Positions 8,904 to 51,429 of a stretch of DNA of 64,000 nt are shown here, piece by piece. Numbering within the stretch: the first letter of the stretch is position 1; each line of letters starts with the position of its first letter. The stretch lies in the NCBI RefSeq assembly GCF_027497195.1, contig NZ_CP114905.1, forward strand, positions 8,472,001 through 8,536,000. Direction: 5' to 3'. The notes under the pieces were generated by a model. That model saw only the letters and a program-made list of their open reading frames with translations, did no database searches and had not been told where the DNA came from. This DNA is from Streptomyces sp. WMMC500 (GTDB lineage Bacteria > Actinomycetota > Actinomycetes > Streptomycetales > Streptomycetaceae). The position numbers and the translations under genes are program-made.

Positions 8904-9941
8904 TCAGCGCGGGCTGAGGCCCTGACGCATCGCCAGCAGCGAGCCGAACGTCCAGTCCACGGTCTGCTGCACGTGCGCCGGCGCGCCGTGCACGTCGTCG
9001 AACTCGTTCATGCTGAGGTGCTTCACGTGCTGCCGCAGGAACGCCGGGTCCCCGGCCGGGATGATCTCGTCGCGCAGGCTGGCGGAGTAGCAGACGGGTA
9101 TCTCCAGGGCGGCCAGGTCCCCGGGCGTCAGCGCCCAGTCGGCGAGCGTCTTGTGCAGCGCGTCCACGTCGCCGTCCGGCGTGCCCGTCAGCCGGGCCAG
9201 CGTGTGCCGGGTGATGCCGGGCACGCCACGCAGCCACGCGGCGTCGCCGAAGAACTCGCTCACCGGCGCCCCCGACGTCACCACGCCGCGGAGCCGGACG
9301 TCGTGCCCGGCCCAGCGCAGCGCCAGGTGCCCGCCGAAGCTGTTCGCGAGGGCGTACGTGTCGGTCACGTCCGCCCGGTCCGCGATCGCGTCCAGCACCG
9401 CGGGCAGCATCCGCCAGCTCTCCCGGTCGTACGGGACGGTGTTCTCGCCCACGCCCGGCAGTTCGGTGACGACGACGGCCATGCCCAGCGCCGCCGCCTG
9501 GAGCGTCACCGGCGCCCACTGCTCCTTGAGGCTCACGATCCCGCCCGCCACCAGCAGCACCGGCTTCGGCTCGGCTGCCGAAAGACCGCCGGCCCAGGCC
9601 ACCACCTCGCCGTCGGCCAGCGGCGCGCTGACCCGCTCGATGCCCGCCTGGTCGGCGCGCCAGCGGTCGAACACCGACCGGCACTTCTCGTACGCGGCGT
9701 GCCGCGCCGGGCCGTCGACGACGGGGAAGCGGGCCATGGTGTAGCAGAGGAACCCCGGCAGCAACTGCCCGGCGTCGACGAGTTCCCCGGCCGCCGCCGA
9801 CCACTCCGCCGTCCACGAGCCCGGGGCGCCGTCCTCGTCGTTGGTGATGCGGCCGAGTACCGCCTCGTACCGCTCGGCGGGCAGTTGCAGCGCCTTGGCG
9901 TGGACGAGCGCGAACTCCTTGAGTTCGGTGACGTCGTTCAT
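8904..9941 (-). CDS. Alpha/beta-hydrolase (FrsA/esterase-like)
   Basis: 345 aa. The first about 130 residues are a helical N-terminal extension. An alpha/beta-hydrolase core follows, with LLVAGGIVSLKEQW as the oxyanion-region strand-loop, nucleophile elbow ANSFGG (Ser201), Asp in SLRDEIIP (near 288) and His in DDVHGAP (near 318) as the likely triad. The layout matches FrsA/DUF1100-type esterases. The start ATG overlaps the stop of the upstream FkbH-like gene as ATGA, so the two are translationally coupled and probably act on the same intermediate. In tetronate pathways an alpha/beta-hydrolase of this general kind works after the glyceryl-ACP steps to remove an acyl leaving group. That role is plausible here but is inferred from neighbours, and simple esterase or hydrolase chemistry is equally compatible. 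Confidence 0.85.
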   Translation of the reverse strand: MNDVTELKEFALVHAKALQLPAERYEAVLGRITNDEDGAPGSWTAEWSAAAGELVDAGQLLPGFLCYTMARFPVVDGPARHAAYEKCRSVFDRWRADQAGIERVSAPLADGEVVAWAGGLSAAEPKPVLLVAGGIVSLKEQWAPVTLQAAALGMAVVVTELPGVGENTVPYDRESWRMLPAVLDAIADRADVTDTYALANSFGGHLALRWAGHDVRLRGVVTSGAPVSEFFGDAAWLRGVPGITRHTLARLTGTPDGDVDALHKTLADWALTPGDLAALEIPVCYSASLRDEIIPAGDPAFLRQHVKHLSMNEFDDVHGAPAHVQQTVDWTFGSLLAMRQGLSPR

Positions 9942-11839
9942 CGTGTTCCCTCCCGCTCCCAGCGCACGGTCAGGGCGAGGTGGCCGGGCACCGCGTCGAT
10001 CTGCCGCAGATCGTGCCGGAAGTCGGCGGTCCCGTCCTCGGCGTGCCCGTGGGTGTCGAAGCCGTTGCGTGGATAGAAGTCCCTGACCTTGCCGTTCTTC
10101 GGCGACGGCACGTACCGCGCCGCGACCGCCTCGGCCCCCTCGGCGCGGGCGTGCGCCAGCAGCGCGGCGAGGCAGCCCTGCTCGATGCCGCGCGAGAAGA
10201 CCCGGCAGCTCAGCAGGAAGTTGTCGATGTGCCACACGGGCCCGTCGGTCCGTACGAACACCGCACCGACCAGGCCGTTGTCGCCGAAGCGGTCGCCGGA
10301 GCGGACGGCCAGGACCAGGTTTCCGGGCGAGCCGGCCAGCGAGCCCACCTCGTCCTGCTGAAGCCGCCTGGTGGTCAGGTTGAACTGGTTGGTGCGCTGG
10401 GTGAGCTGGGCGAGCCGCGGCAGGTCGGCCTCGGCGGCGGCGGTCAGCTCGACCCGCACGTCCAACTCGCTCAGGTACTCGTCCAGCGAGGAGAAGGAGT
10501 CGAGGAAGTCCTTGCGGACCAGTTCCTCGCGGTAGCGCTCGGGCCGGCGGACGTCGTCGTCGGTGAGGTCGCGCACGTCGAACCAGCCGTCGGCGAGCAG
10601 CCGTTCGGCGTGCAGCGCCGGGTCGCCGTCGAGGTGGAGCACCGTGACCTCGGGCAGTTCGCGGGACACCAGGCCGCACTCGTAGGAGCTGTCGTCGGCG
10701 AAGACGAACGAGTCGAGGCCGAGGTTGAGGTCGGCGGCGAGCGCCCGCAGGTTGTCGTGCTTGGGCGACCAGTTGGCGACCACCCGGACGAAGTCGGCCT
10801 CGCGCACGGTCATCTCGGGGTGCTCGCGCAGCACCTCGCGGACGGGCTCCACGTCGTTCTTGCTGACGGCGGCCACGAGCACGCCGCGCGAGGCGAGCTG
10901 CTTGACCACCCGCTGCATGCGCTGGAACGAGCGCCCGGTGCGGCCGTCGGCGACCTCGATGCCGTCCGGGCCGTCGTCGCCGAGCACGCCGCCCCACAGG
11001 GTGTTGTCCAGGTCGACCGCGAGGACCTTCTTCGCCCGCCCGGCCCGGCCGCGGGCCAGGTGCGCGACCTCGCGCGCGACGGCGGCGGTCAGCTCGGCCG
11101 CGAAGGGCGTGCCGGCGTAGGTCGCGAGGCGGGCCTCGGCGAGGGCGGCGGGGCCGGTGAGGAGCGGGTCGAGGTCGAGGACGACGAGGCCCGGGTGGTC
11201 GTCCATCAGCGCGAGCAGCCGGGCGTTGCCCTCGCGCCAGACGGCGCCGAGCCGGGCGCGGGAGCGGTGGTCCACGAGCTGCGCGGTGAACTCCCGGGGC
11301 AGCGGCATCGTGGTGTAGACGAGGGTGCCGGAGCCCGAGGAGCCGTGGGTGGCCGCGAGCTTGCCGAGGAGGTGCACCTTCTCGGTCAGCACCCGCTCGA
11401 CGTCCTCGGGCCGCCACGGGCGCGGGACCTCGTCGAAGACCACCCCGGCGGCCAGCAGGCACACCACGACGTCGGTGCCGGCGGCGTAGACCTCGCTCGC
11501 CGGGTCGGCGAGGTCGAACAGCCAGCCGCCGTAGTCCGCGACGTGGGGGCGCAGCAGCAAGCCGTGCCGGGCCAGCTCCATGGTGAGGGGCGGGACGATC
11601 CCGGCGGTCGTGCCGTGCCCGGTGACCGCGACGGACACGGTCGGGACGCCGGGGTGGACGGCGAGTACGTCGTCGGGGGCCAGGCGGGACAGCAGCCGCC
11701 CCGCGCGCTGCCGTTCGTCCTCGCCGAGGCCGTGCAGCAGGGCGGGCAGTCTCGGGTACTCCGCGACCAGGTTCCCGGACCGGTGCAGTTCCGCGACCGG
11801 ATCCGGAGCGGACGGCGGGCGAGCGGGGGCAGCGGACAC
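9938..11839 (-). CDS. FkbH-like HAD/GNAT protein (glyceryl-ACP synthase type)
   Basis: 633 aa from a GTG at 11837-11839. I chose this start because AGGAGGTG sits 7 nt upstream; an in-frame ATG 78 nt further up lacks such a site. The first about 230 residues are an extra N-terminal domain found in long FkbH homologues. A HAD domain follows with DLDNTLWGG (near residue 276), SKND and FADDSS, where many homologues have DDNP. The C-terminus is a GNAT-like acyltransferase domain with LLSCRVFSRGIEQ (Cys near 542). Characterised FkbH proteins take 1,3-bisphosphoglycerate, dephosphorylate it and load a glyceryl unit onto an ACP, for methoxymalonyl-type extenders, tetronates or glyceryl starters. No FkbG, FkbI or FkbK partners and no discrete ACP are present here, so the fate of the unit is open. 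It is coupled to the alpha/beta-hydrolase gene by ATGA. Confidence 0.9.
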   Translation of the reverse strand: MSAAPARPPSAPDPVAELHRSGNLVAEYPRLPALLHGLGEDERQRAGRLLSRLAPDDVLAVHPGVPTVSVAVTGHGTTAGIVPPLTMELARHGLLLRPHVADYGGWLFDLADPASEVYAAGTDVVVCLLAAGVVFDEVPRPWRPEDVERVLTEKVHLLGKLAATHGSSGSGTLVYTTMPLPREFTAQLVDHRSRARLGAVWREGNARLLALMDDHPGLVVLDLDPLLTGPAALAEARLATYAGTPFAAELTAAVAREVAHLARGRAGRAKKVLAVDLDNTLWGGVLGDDGPDGIEVADGRTGRSFQRMQRVVKQLASRGVLVAAVSKNDVEPVREVLREHPEMTVREADFVRVVANWSPKHDNLRALAADLNLGLDSFVFADDSSYECGLVSRELPEVTVLHLDGDPALHAERLLADGWFDVRDLTDDDVRRPERYREELVRKDFLDSFSSLDEYLSELDVRVELTAAAEADLPRLAQLTQRTNQFNLTTRRLQQDEVGSLAGSPGNLVLAVRSGDRFGDNGLVGAVFVRTDGPVWHIDNFLLSCRVFSRGIEQGCLAALLAHARAEGAEAVAARYVPSPKNGKVRDFYPRNGFDTHGHAEDGTADFRHDLRQIDAVPGHLALTVRWEREGTR

Positions 11840-12048
11840 GGATTCGCACCTCCTGGTGAACCATCGCGGCGGGCCGCCGGGCGGCGCGACGGAAGGGGGC
11901 GCGGGGCGGACCGTCACCCAGGTTCACCGGCGGAGCTTGACGGGGTCTTGGAGGCCGCTAAAGCGGGCGTACGGCGGCCGGCGCGGTCAGGGCTCGGCGG
12001 CGCGTCGTCACCGTGGGACCCCGCCCCGCCGTACGCCGGCTACGGCAC
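11840..12048 (-). promoter_or_regulatory. Probable promoter region of the FkbH-hydrolase operon
   Basis: This gap follows the terminator of the upstream KAS III gene and precedes the FkbH ribosome site (AGGAGGTG, 11847-11854), so it must carry the promoter of the two-gene unit. It contains, in - strand order, GCTTTAG (11958-11964), CCAAGAC (11945-11951) and GGTGAACC (11921-11928). The same three words occur in the same order upstream of the flavin monooxygenase. I cannot place -35 and -10 boxes reliably. Confidence 0.45.
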
Positions 12049-12088
12049 GGCGCCGCGCGCCGCTGCGTGAACAGCGGCGCGCGGCGCC
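12049..12088 (-). terminator. Terminator hairpin after the KAS III-like gene
   Basis: A perfect 17-bp GC-rich stem (12049-12065 with 12072-12088) and a 6-nt loop lie 22 bp beyond the KAS III stop. It splits the ferredoxin-P450-KAS III unit from the FkbH-hydrolase unit, though readthrough is possible. Confidence 0.8.
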
Positions 12089-12110
12089 CGTACGGACATC
12101 CGCGGTCCCG

Positions 12111-13151
12111 TCAGGCCGTCGCCTCCAGCGCGAAACCCGACTTGATCCACTTGCTCGACTCGATGGCGACGCCGAGGGCCCGGTCGCCCGCGGCGAGCTT
12201 CGGCAGCAGCCGCTCCAGTTGGAAGAACACCAGCGCGTTGCCGTTGTTGCCGGTCTCGTCGACGCAGGAGACCTCCTGGGCTTCCGGCGCGCCCATCCGC
12301 TCCCGGATCAGCGCCGTCATCCGCCCGGAGAGCTGCGGCGGCAGCACGTACGTCAGCTCGTCGGGCTTCCAGTCCAGCCCGTACAGCAGTTCCTCGGCCG
12401 ACTCGGCGGCCATCTCCGGAACCGCCGCCTCGATCGCCTTGTAGTCCTCGCTCACCGGCGGTCCTTCGAACCGGCGGCTCGCGCCGTACCAGTCGAGCGT
12501 CTGACCGGGCTGGCGGCCCAGACCCACCAGTTTCGTGAACACCGCCCGCAGGGCGGGCCCCGGCGACGGCTCCGCGGTCAGCACCAGCGCCCCGGCACCG
12601 TCCCCGAACAGCATGAGGTTCACCAACTGCGCGGGCGGCAGCTTGGCGGCGTCCATGTCCGGGTCGACGAGCTTCGCCGAGACGTCGCCGCCGAGCACCA
12701 GCGCCGTGCGGTGGCTGCCGGACAGCAGCAGCCCCGCCGCCACCGACAGCGCCTGCACCGCGCCCGAGCACCCGGACTGCAACTGGTAGGTCGGCACCTG
12801 GTCGATGCCCAGCCGGTCCGCGACGACGTTCACCGTCGTCGGCATCAGCATGTCGGGCATCGCCGTGCCCATCACCATCACGTCGACGTCGGACGGCTCC
12901 AGGCCGGCCGCGGCCAGCGCCCGCCGGCCCGCCGTCTCCCCGAGGTCGGCGAGCGAGAACCGCGGCTCACCCGTCTCCAGATCCACCGCGAGATGGCGGT
13001 ACTTCGTGCCGACGAACGCCTCCGCCCACTGCTCCCACATCGGGCCCAGGCCCATGCGGCGGCCCAGCGTCGCGTTGTCGATCCGCGGTCCCGGCGACGC
13101 CGTGCCGAGGCCGGCGACCCGCAGGTCGCGCTCCCGGTTCAGTACGAGCAC
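12111..13151 (-). CDS. KAS III-like (FabH/CerJ-family) enzyme with altered triad
   Basis: 346 aa with a GTG start four bases after the P450 stop, so probably coupled to it. It is a thiolase-fold 3-oxoacyl-ACP synthase III-like protein. The nucleophile is kept (QSGCSGA, Cys128), as is the glycine-rich LMLFGDGAGALVL and an Asn in TGNNGNAL (near 302). The histidine normally found in the HQAN-like motif is replaced: the segment reads LPPQLSG with Pro272 at that place. A classical Cys-His-Asn decarboxylating condensation is therefore unlikely. Members of this superfamily also act as acyltransferases (CerJ, ChlB3) or in tetronate assembly next to FkbH. With the FkbH-like gene next in the same direction, acyl transfer or condensation onto a glyceryl-ACP is an attractive but unproved role. 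Confidence 0.88.
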   Translation of the reverse strand: MLVLNRERDLRVAGLGTASPGPRIDNATLGRRMGLGPMWEQWAEAFVGTKYRHLAVDLETGEPRFSLADLGETAGRRALAAAGLEPSDVDVMVMGTAMPDMLMPTTVNVVADRLGIDQVPTYQLQSGCSGAVQALSVAAGLLLSGSHRTALVLGGDVSAKLVDPDMDAAKLPPAQLVNLMLFGDGAGALVLTAEPSPGPALRAVFTKLVGLGRQPGQTLDWYGASRRFEGPPVSEDYKAIEAAVPEMAAESAEELLYGLDWKPDELTYVLPPQLSGRMTALIRERMGAPEAQEVSCVDETGNNGNALVFFQLERLLPKLAAGDRALGVAIESSKWIKSGFALEATA

Positions 13152-13155
13152 GTGA

Positions 13156-14358
13156 TCACCAGGCCACCGGGAGCCGGCTCGCGGCGTACATCGTGGCCTC
13201 CGCGCGCAACGGCACCTCGTCCGGGTCGACCGCCAGCCGCAGCTCCGGGAACCGGCGGAAGAGAGCCGAGTACGCGATCCGCATCTCCACCCGGGCCAAC
13301 TGCTGGCCCAGGCACTGGTGGATGCCGTAGCTGAACGCCATGTGCCCGGACGTGGAGCGGCTGACGTCGAAGCCGTCCGCGTCCTCGAAACGGCCCGGGT
13401 CGCGGTTGGCCGCCGCCAGGGACACGGTGACCCCGTCGCCCGCCTTGATCAGCTTGCCCTCCAGCTCGACGTCCTCCAGCGCGGTGCGCGGAACGCCGAA
13501 CTGGGCGATCGTCAGGTACCGCATCAGCTCCTCGACCGCGTTGGCGAACAGCGTCGGGTCCTCGCGCAGCCGCTTGACCTCGCCCGGGTGGCGCAGCAGC
13601 GCGTACGTGCCGAGCGACAGCATGCTGGCGGTCGTCTCGTGCCCCGCCATCAGCAGCAGCATCCCGATGCCGGTCAGCTCCGCGTCGTTCAGCTCGCCCG
13701 TGGCGATCAGACCGCTCAGCAGGTCGTCCTCGGGCTCCTTGTGCTTGAGCTGCACCAGCTCGTGGATCAGCCCGTAGATCGCGGCGAAGGCCGCCGCCAC
13801 CTCCTCACCGGACGAGCCGATGCGCATCACCGTCGTCGAGTGGTCCTGGAAGCGGCGGCGCTCCCCGTACGGAACTCCCAGCAGCTCGCAGATCGCCAGC
13901 GACGGGATCGGCAGCGCGAAGGCCGGCACCAGGTCCGTGGGCGGCCCCTGCCGCTCCATCTCGTCGAGGTGCTCCTCGGTGATCTGCTCGATCCGCGGCT
14001 CCAGCGCCTTCATCCGCCGCACCGTGAACTGACCGGTGAGCAGCCGCCGGTAGCGGGTGTGGTCCGGCGGGTCCATGTGCATGAAGAAGCCGGGCGGCAC
14101 CTTCTCCCAGGGCCGGCCGCCGGACGGCAGCTCGAACGGCACCTTCTTGATGTCGCCCCGGGCGCTGAACCGCTGGTCGCTGAGCACCTTCCGGGCCGCT
14201 GCGTGACTCGTCACCAGCCAGCCCACGTGCCCGTCGGGATACAGCAGCGGGCTCACCGGCTCCTCGGCACGCAGCCGGCCCAGCTCTTCCGGCGGGTCCA
14301 GCGGGCGCGGGCGCTCGGTCGGCAACCGCCGGGGCGGCGTGGACAGCGTGTCCGACAT
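13156..14358 (-). CDS. Cytochrome P450 (CYP107-like)
   Basis: 400 aa; the ATG is preceded by GGAGGAAGGAAA. It has the usual bacterial class I features: oxygen-binding I-helix AGHETT (near 240), the ExxR motif in EELMRYL (near 281) and heme loop FSYGIHQCLGQQLAR with the thiolate Cys349. The N-terminal HMDPPDHTRYRRLL motif is typical of actinomycete macrolide and polyketide hydroxylases. There is no membrane anchor, so it is cytosolic. A ferredoxin gene lies 104 bp upstream in the same direction and probably supplies its electrons. The substrate is most likely the finished or late polyketide. Site and reaction (hydroxylation, epoxidation or multi-step oxidation) cannot be told from the sequence. 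Confidence 0.95.
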   Translation of the reverse strand: MSDTLSTPPRRLPTERPRPLDPPEELGRLRAEEPVSPLLYPDGHVGWLVTSHAAARKVLSDQRFSARGDIKKVPFELPSGGRPWEKVPPGFFMHMDPPDHTRYRRLLTGQFTVRRMKALEPRIEQITEEHLDEMERQGPPTDLVPAFALPIPSLAICELLGVPYGERRRFQDHSTTVMRIGSSGEEVAAAFAAIYGLIHELVQLKHKEPEDDLLSGLIATGELNDAELTGIGMLLLMAGHETTASMLSLGTYALLRHPGEVKRLREDPTLFANAVEELMRYLTIAQFGVPRTALEDVELEGKLIKAGDGVTVSLAAANRDPGRFEDADGFDVSRSTSGHMAFSYGIHQCLGQQLARVEMRIAYSALFRRFPELRLAVDPDEVPLRAEATMYAASRLPVAW

Positions 14359-14462
14359 GACGCGTTTCCTTCCTCCGCATGCGAAGCCGCGGGGCCGGCA
14401 CTGCCGGTCCACGCCTTTCCGCCCAGCCTCGGGCCGCGGCCTTAAGGCGGACTTGGGCGTGC

Positions 14463-14696
14463 TTAAGGCGCCTCGGCCGGCTCGGCCGCCTGCTCGAACC
14501 GGATGACCTGGCCCGGGCAGGAGCGCACCGCCTCGTCCACCGCGGCCCACTGCTCCTCGGCGGGGCGCCCGTCCAGCACCACGACCTGACCTGTCGCCTC
14601 ATCCTGGTCGAAGACGTGCGGGGCCAGCAGCGTGCACATGCCCGACGCCACGCACCGCTCGATCTCGGTCTCGACCTGCATGGAGGAATCCCGCAT
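14463..14696 (-). CDS. [3Fe-4S] ferredoxin
   Basis: 77 aa. Cysteines at residues 15, 21 and 60 (RCVASGMC and SCPGQ) fit the three-cysteine pattern of Streptomyces [3Fe-4S] ferredoxins that serve P450s. I chose the ATG at 14696 because GGAAGG lies 8 nt upstream; an internal Met at residue 6 has no good ribosome site. The stop is TAA. It is the first gene of the leftward operon and is followed by the P450. The 104-bp gap between them holds two direct CTTAAGGCG repeats of unknown meaning. Confidence 0.93.
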   Translation of the reverse strand: MRDSSMQVETEIERCVASGMCTLLAPHVFDQDEATGQVVVLDGRPAEEQWAAVDEAVRSCPGQVIRFEQAAEPAEAP

Positions 14697-14882
14697 GAGG
14701 GCATCCTTCCGGAACTCGGATCCGTTGAACCGGCCCGTAGCGTAAGGCCATTCACGTCCGCATTCGTAGCCGGAAAGGGCTTTAGAAACCGGCAAGTCGC
14801 CCCCAAGACGGAGCCCGCATGGTGAACCGGGCGGCATACGGCAACCGCCCGGACCGGACCCTGCGGAAAGGGCGGAAAAGCA
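14697..14882. promoter_or_regulatory. Divergent promoter region, ferredoxin operon / monooxygenase
   Basis: A 186-bp gap lies between a leftward and a rightward gene start, so two promoters are expected. On the + strand it carries GCTTTAG (14779-14785), CCAAGAC (14803-14809) and GGTGAACC (14821-14828), shared in order with the region upstream of the FkbH-like gene. No confident -35/-10 pair was found. Confidence 0.5.
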
Positions 14883-16304
14883 ATGGCGGAAGCAACCCGT
14901 GGCCCGAACACCCGAGTTCACGGAGTCGTACTCGGGGGCGGCCTCGCCGGCGTGCTGGCCGCACGTGCCCTGCGGGACCACGTCGACCACGTCACCGTGG
15001 TCGAACGCGACACCTACCCGGAACAGCCCGAGCCCCGCAAAGGCGTCCCGCAGGGCCGGCACGCGCACATCCTCTGGTCCGGCGGAGCCGAAGCCATCGA
15101 AGCGCTGCTCCCCGGCACCCTGGACCGGCTGCGCGCCGCCGGCGCCTACCGCATCGGCGTCAAGGAGGACATGGTCCTCTACAGCGCCTACGGCTGGCAG
15201 CACCGCTTCCCCGGCTCCCACTACGCGCTCACCTGCAGCCGCCCCCTCCTCGACCAGACGGTCCGGGAAGCCGCGCTGGACCACCCGGACACCGAGGTGC
15301 TGACCAGGACCGAGGCGCACGGTCTGCTCGGCGACCGCACGTGCGTCACCGGCGTGCGCGTACGCACCGCCGACGGCGCCTCGCGCGACCTGACCGCCGA
15401 CATCGTCGTCGACGCCACCGGCCGCGGCTCCCGGCTGCGGCACTGGCTCGCCGACCTCGGCCTGCCGCCCGCCGCCGAGGAGAGCGTCGACACCGGACTC
15501 ACCTACGCCACCCGCGTCTTCCGCGCCCCCGCCGCCGCCCCGCGGCCCTTCCCCGTCGTCAGCGTCTACGCCGACCACCGCACCGGCCGGCCCGGCCGCA
15601 ACGGCCTGCTCCTGCCCATCGAGGACGGCCGCTGGATCATCACCCTCTCCGGCACCCGCGGCGGCGAGCCGACCGCCGACGACGAGCGCTTCGGCGCGTT
15701 CGCCCGCGAACTGCGCGACCCGGTCGTCGCCGACCTGATCGAGGCCGCGGAGCCGCTGACACCGGTGCGTACGACCCGCAGCACCCTCAACCGCCGCATG
15801 CACCTCGACCGCCTCGCCGACCGCCCCGAAGGACTCGTCGCGCTCGGAGACTGCGTGGTGTCCGTCAACCCCATCCACGGCCACGGCATGAGCGTCGCCG
15901 CCCAGTCCGCCCGGGCCCTGGAGACCTGCCTGAGCCGCGCGGGCGGGCTGAAGCCCGGCCTGGCCCGCACGGCGCAGAAGGCCATCGCCGCGGTCGCCGA
16001 CGCACCGTGGCTGCTCTCCGCCTCACAGGACCTGTGCTACCCCGACAACAAGGCCACCGTCAGCGACCCCCGCCTGAGCACCCAGGCCGCGCAGCGGCAG
16101 GGGTTCGCCGACATGGTCACCAGCGCCTCCCTGGTCAACGAGTGCGTCTGCGACGCCCTCACGGCCGTCACCACCCTCACCGCACCGCTGGGGAGCCTGG
16201 AGACGCCCGAATTCCTCGCGTCGCTGCGGCAGCCGGCCCGGCCGCCGCTGACGGCGGCCCCGCTGACGGACGCGGAGGCGGCCGTGCTGCGAGCGGCGAA
16301 GTAG
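14883..16304 (+). CDS. FAD-dependent monooxygenase, MonCI/Lsd18-like epoxidase candidate
   Basis: 473 aa; the ATG follows a purine-rich GGAAAGGGCGGAAAAGC. The N-terminal Rossmann motif GGGLAGVLAA (about 17-26) with a downstream acidic VVERD binds FAD. VPQGRHAH, DATGRGSRL (near 180) and GDCVVSVNPIHGHGM (near 322) complete the pattern of group E-like, squalene-epoxidase-related flavin monooxygenases. Length and the VPQGRHAHILWSGG segment resemble polyether epoxidases such as MonCI and Lsd18, although the same family includes aromatic hydroxylases. The four PKSs are predicted to leave several alkenes, some methyl-substituted, which are typical substrates. No MonB-like epoxide hydrolase is visible. 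It is monocistronic, with its own divergent promoter and a strong terminator. Confidence 0.85.
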   Translation: MAEATRGPNTRVHGVVLGGGLAGVLAARALRDHVDHVTVVERDTYPEQPEPRKGVPQGRHAHILWSGGAEAIEALLPGTLDRLRAAGAYRIGVKEDMVLYSAYGWQHRFPGSHYALTCSRPLLDQTVREAALDHPDTEVLTRTEAHGLLGDRTCVTGVRVRTADGASRDLTADIVVDATGRGSRLRHWLADLGLPPAAEESVDTGLTYATRVFRAPAAAPRPFPVVSVYADHRTGRPGRNGLLLPIEDGRWIITLSGTRGGEPTADDERFGAFARELRDPVVADLIEAAEPLTPVRTTRSTLNRRMHLDRLADRPEGLVALGDCVVSVNPIHGHGMSVAAQSARALETCLSRAGGLKPGLARTAQKAIAAVADAPWLLSASQDLCYPDNKATVSDPRLSTQAAQRQGFADMVTSASLVNECVCDALTAVTTLTAPLGSLETPEFLASLRQPARPPLTAAPLTDAEAAVLRAAK

Positions 16305-16345
16305 AAAAGCCCGCGGCCACACAAACCAATAGGCAAAGACAACAA

Positions 16346-16381
16346 GAGAACCGCCCGCCGTGACCACGGCGGGCGGTTCTC
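16346..16381. terminator. Strong bidirectional terminator
   Basis: A perfect 17-bp inverted repeat (16346-16362 with 16365-16381) lies in the 91-bp gap between the convergent monooxygenase (+) and PKS D (-). It would end the very long PKS transcript and the monooxygenase mRNA. Confidence 0.9.
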
Positions 16382-16395
16382 CTTTCACCGGCCTT

Positions 16396-34266
<17,871 letters not shown>

Positions 34267-34319
34267 TGGTCGTCGCTCCTCTGTACGGAATTGCTGGGGC
34301 GGCGCGGGCGCCGCCGGGG

Positions 34320-51326
<17,007 letters not shown>

Positions 51327-51429
51327 CAGCGCAAGCTCCTTGTCGAGGCGCGGAGAGGTACCGGTTGGCGCAGAGGCGGGCGGGGGTGTGCGCGGGCGTT
51401 CCCGCGCGCGGGCGTACGGACGGAAGGCG

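Noticed and set aside
9938..11839. Methoxymalonyl-ACP pathway reading of the FkbH-like gene
   Set aside because: The dehydrogenases, O-methyltransferase and ACP of that pathway are absent, and all complete ATs look malonyl- or methylmalonyl-specific.
11840..11917. Earlier ATG start for the FkbH-like protein
   Set aside because: It has no ribosome site and adds a Pro-rich stretch; AGGAGGTG sits 7 nt before the GTG at 11839.
14359..14550. N-terminal extension of the P450 overlapping the ferredoxin
   Set aside because: GGAGGAAGG directly precedes the ATG at 14358, and the extension overlaps the ferredoxin in another frame.
14697..15884. 473-aa open frame extending the ferredoxin gene through the divergent monooxygenase
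   Set aside because: The added part is the antisense of the monooxygenase; the 77-aa ferredoxin with its own ribosome site is the family length.
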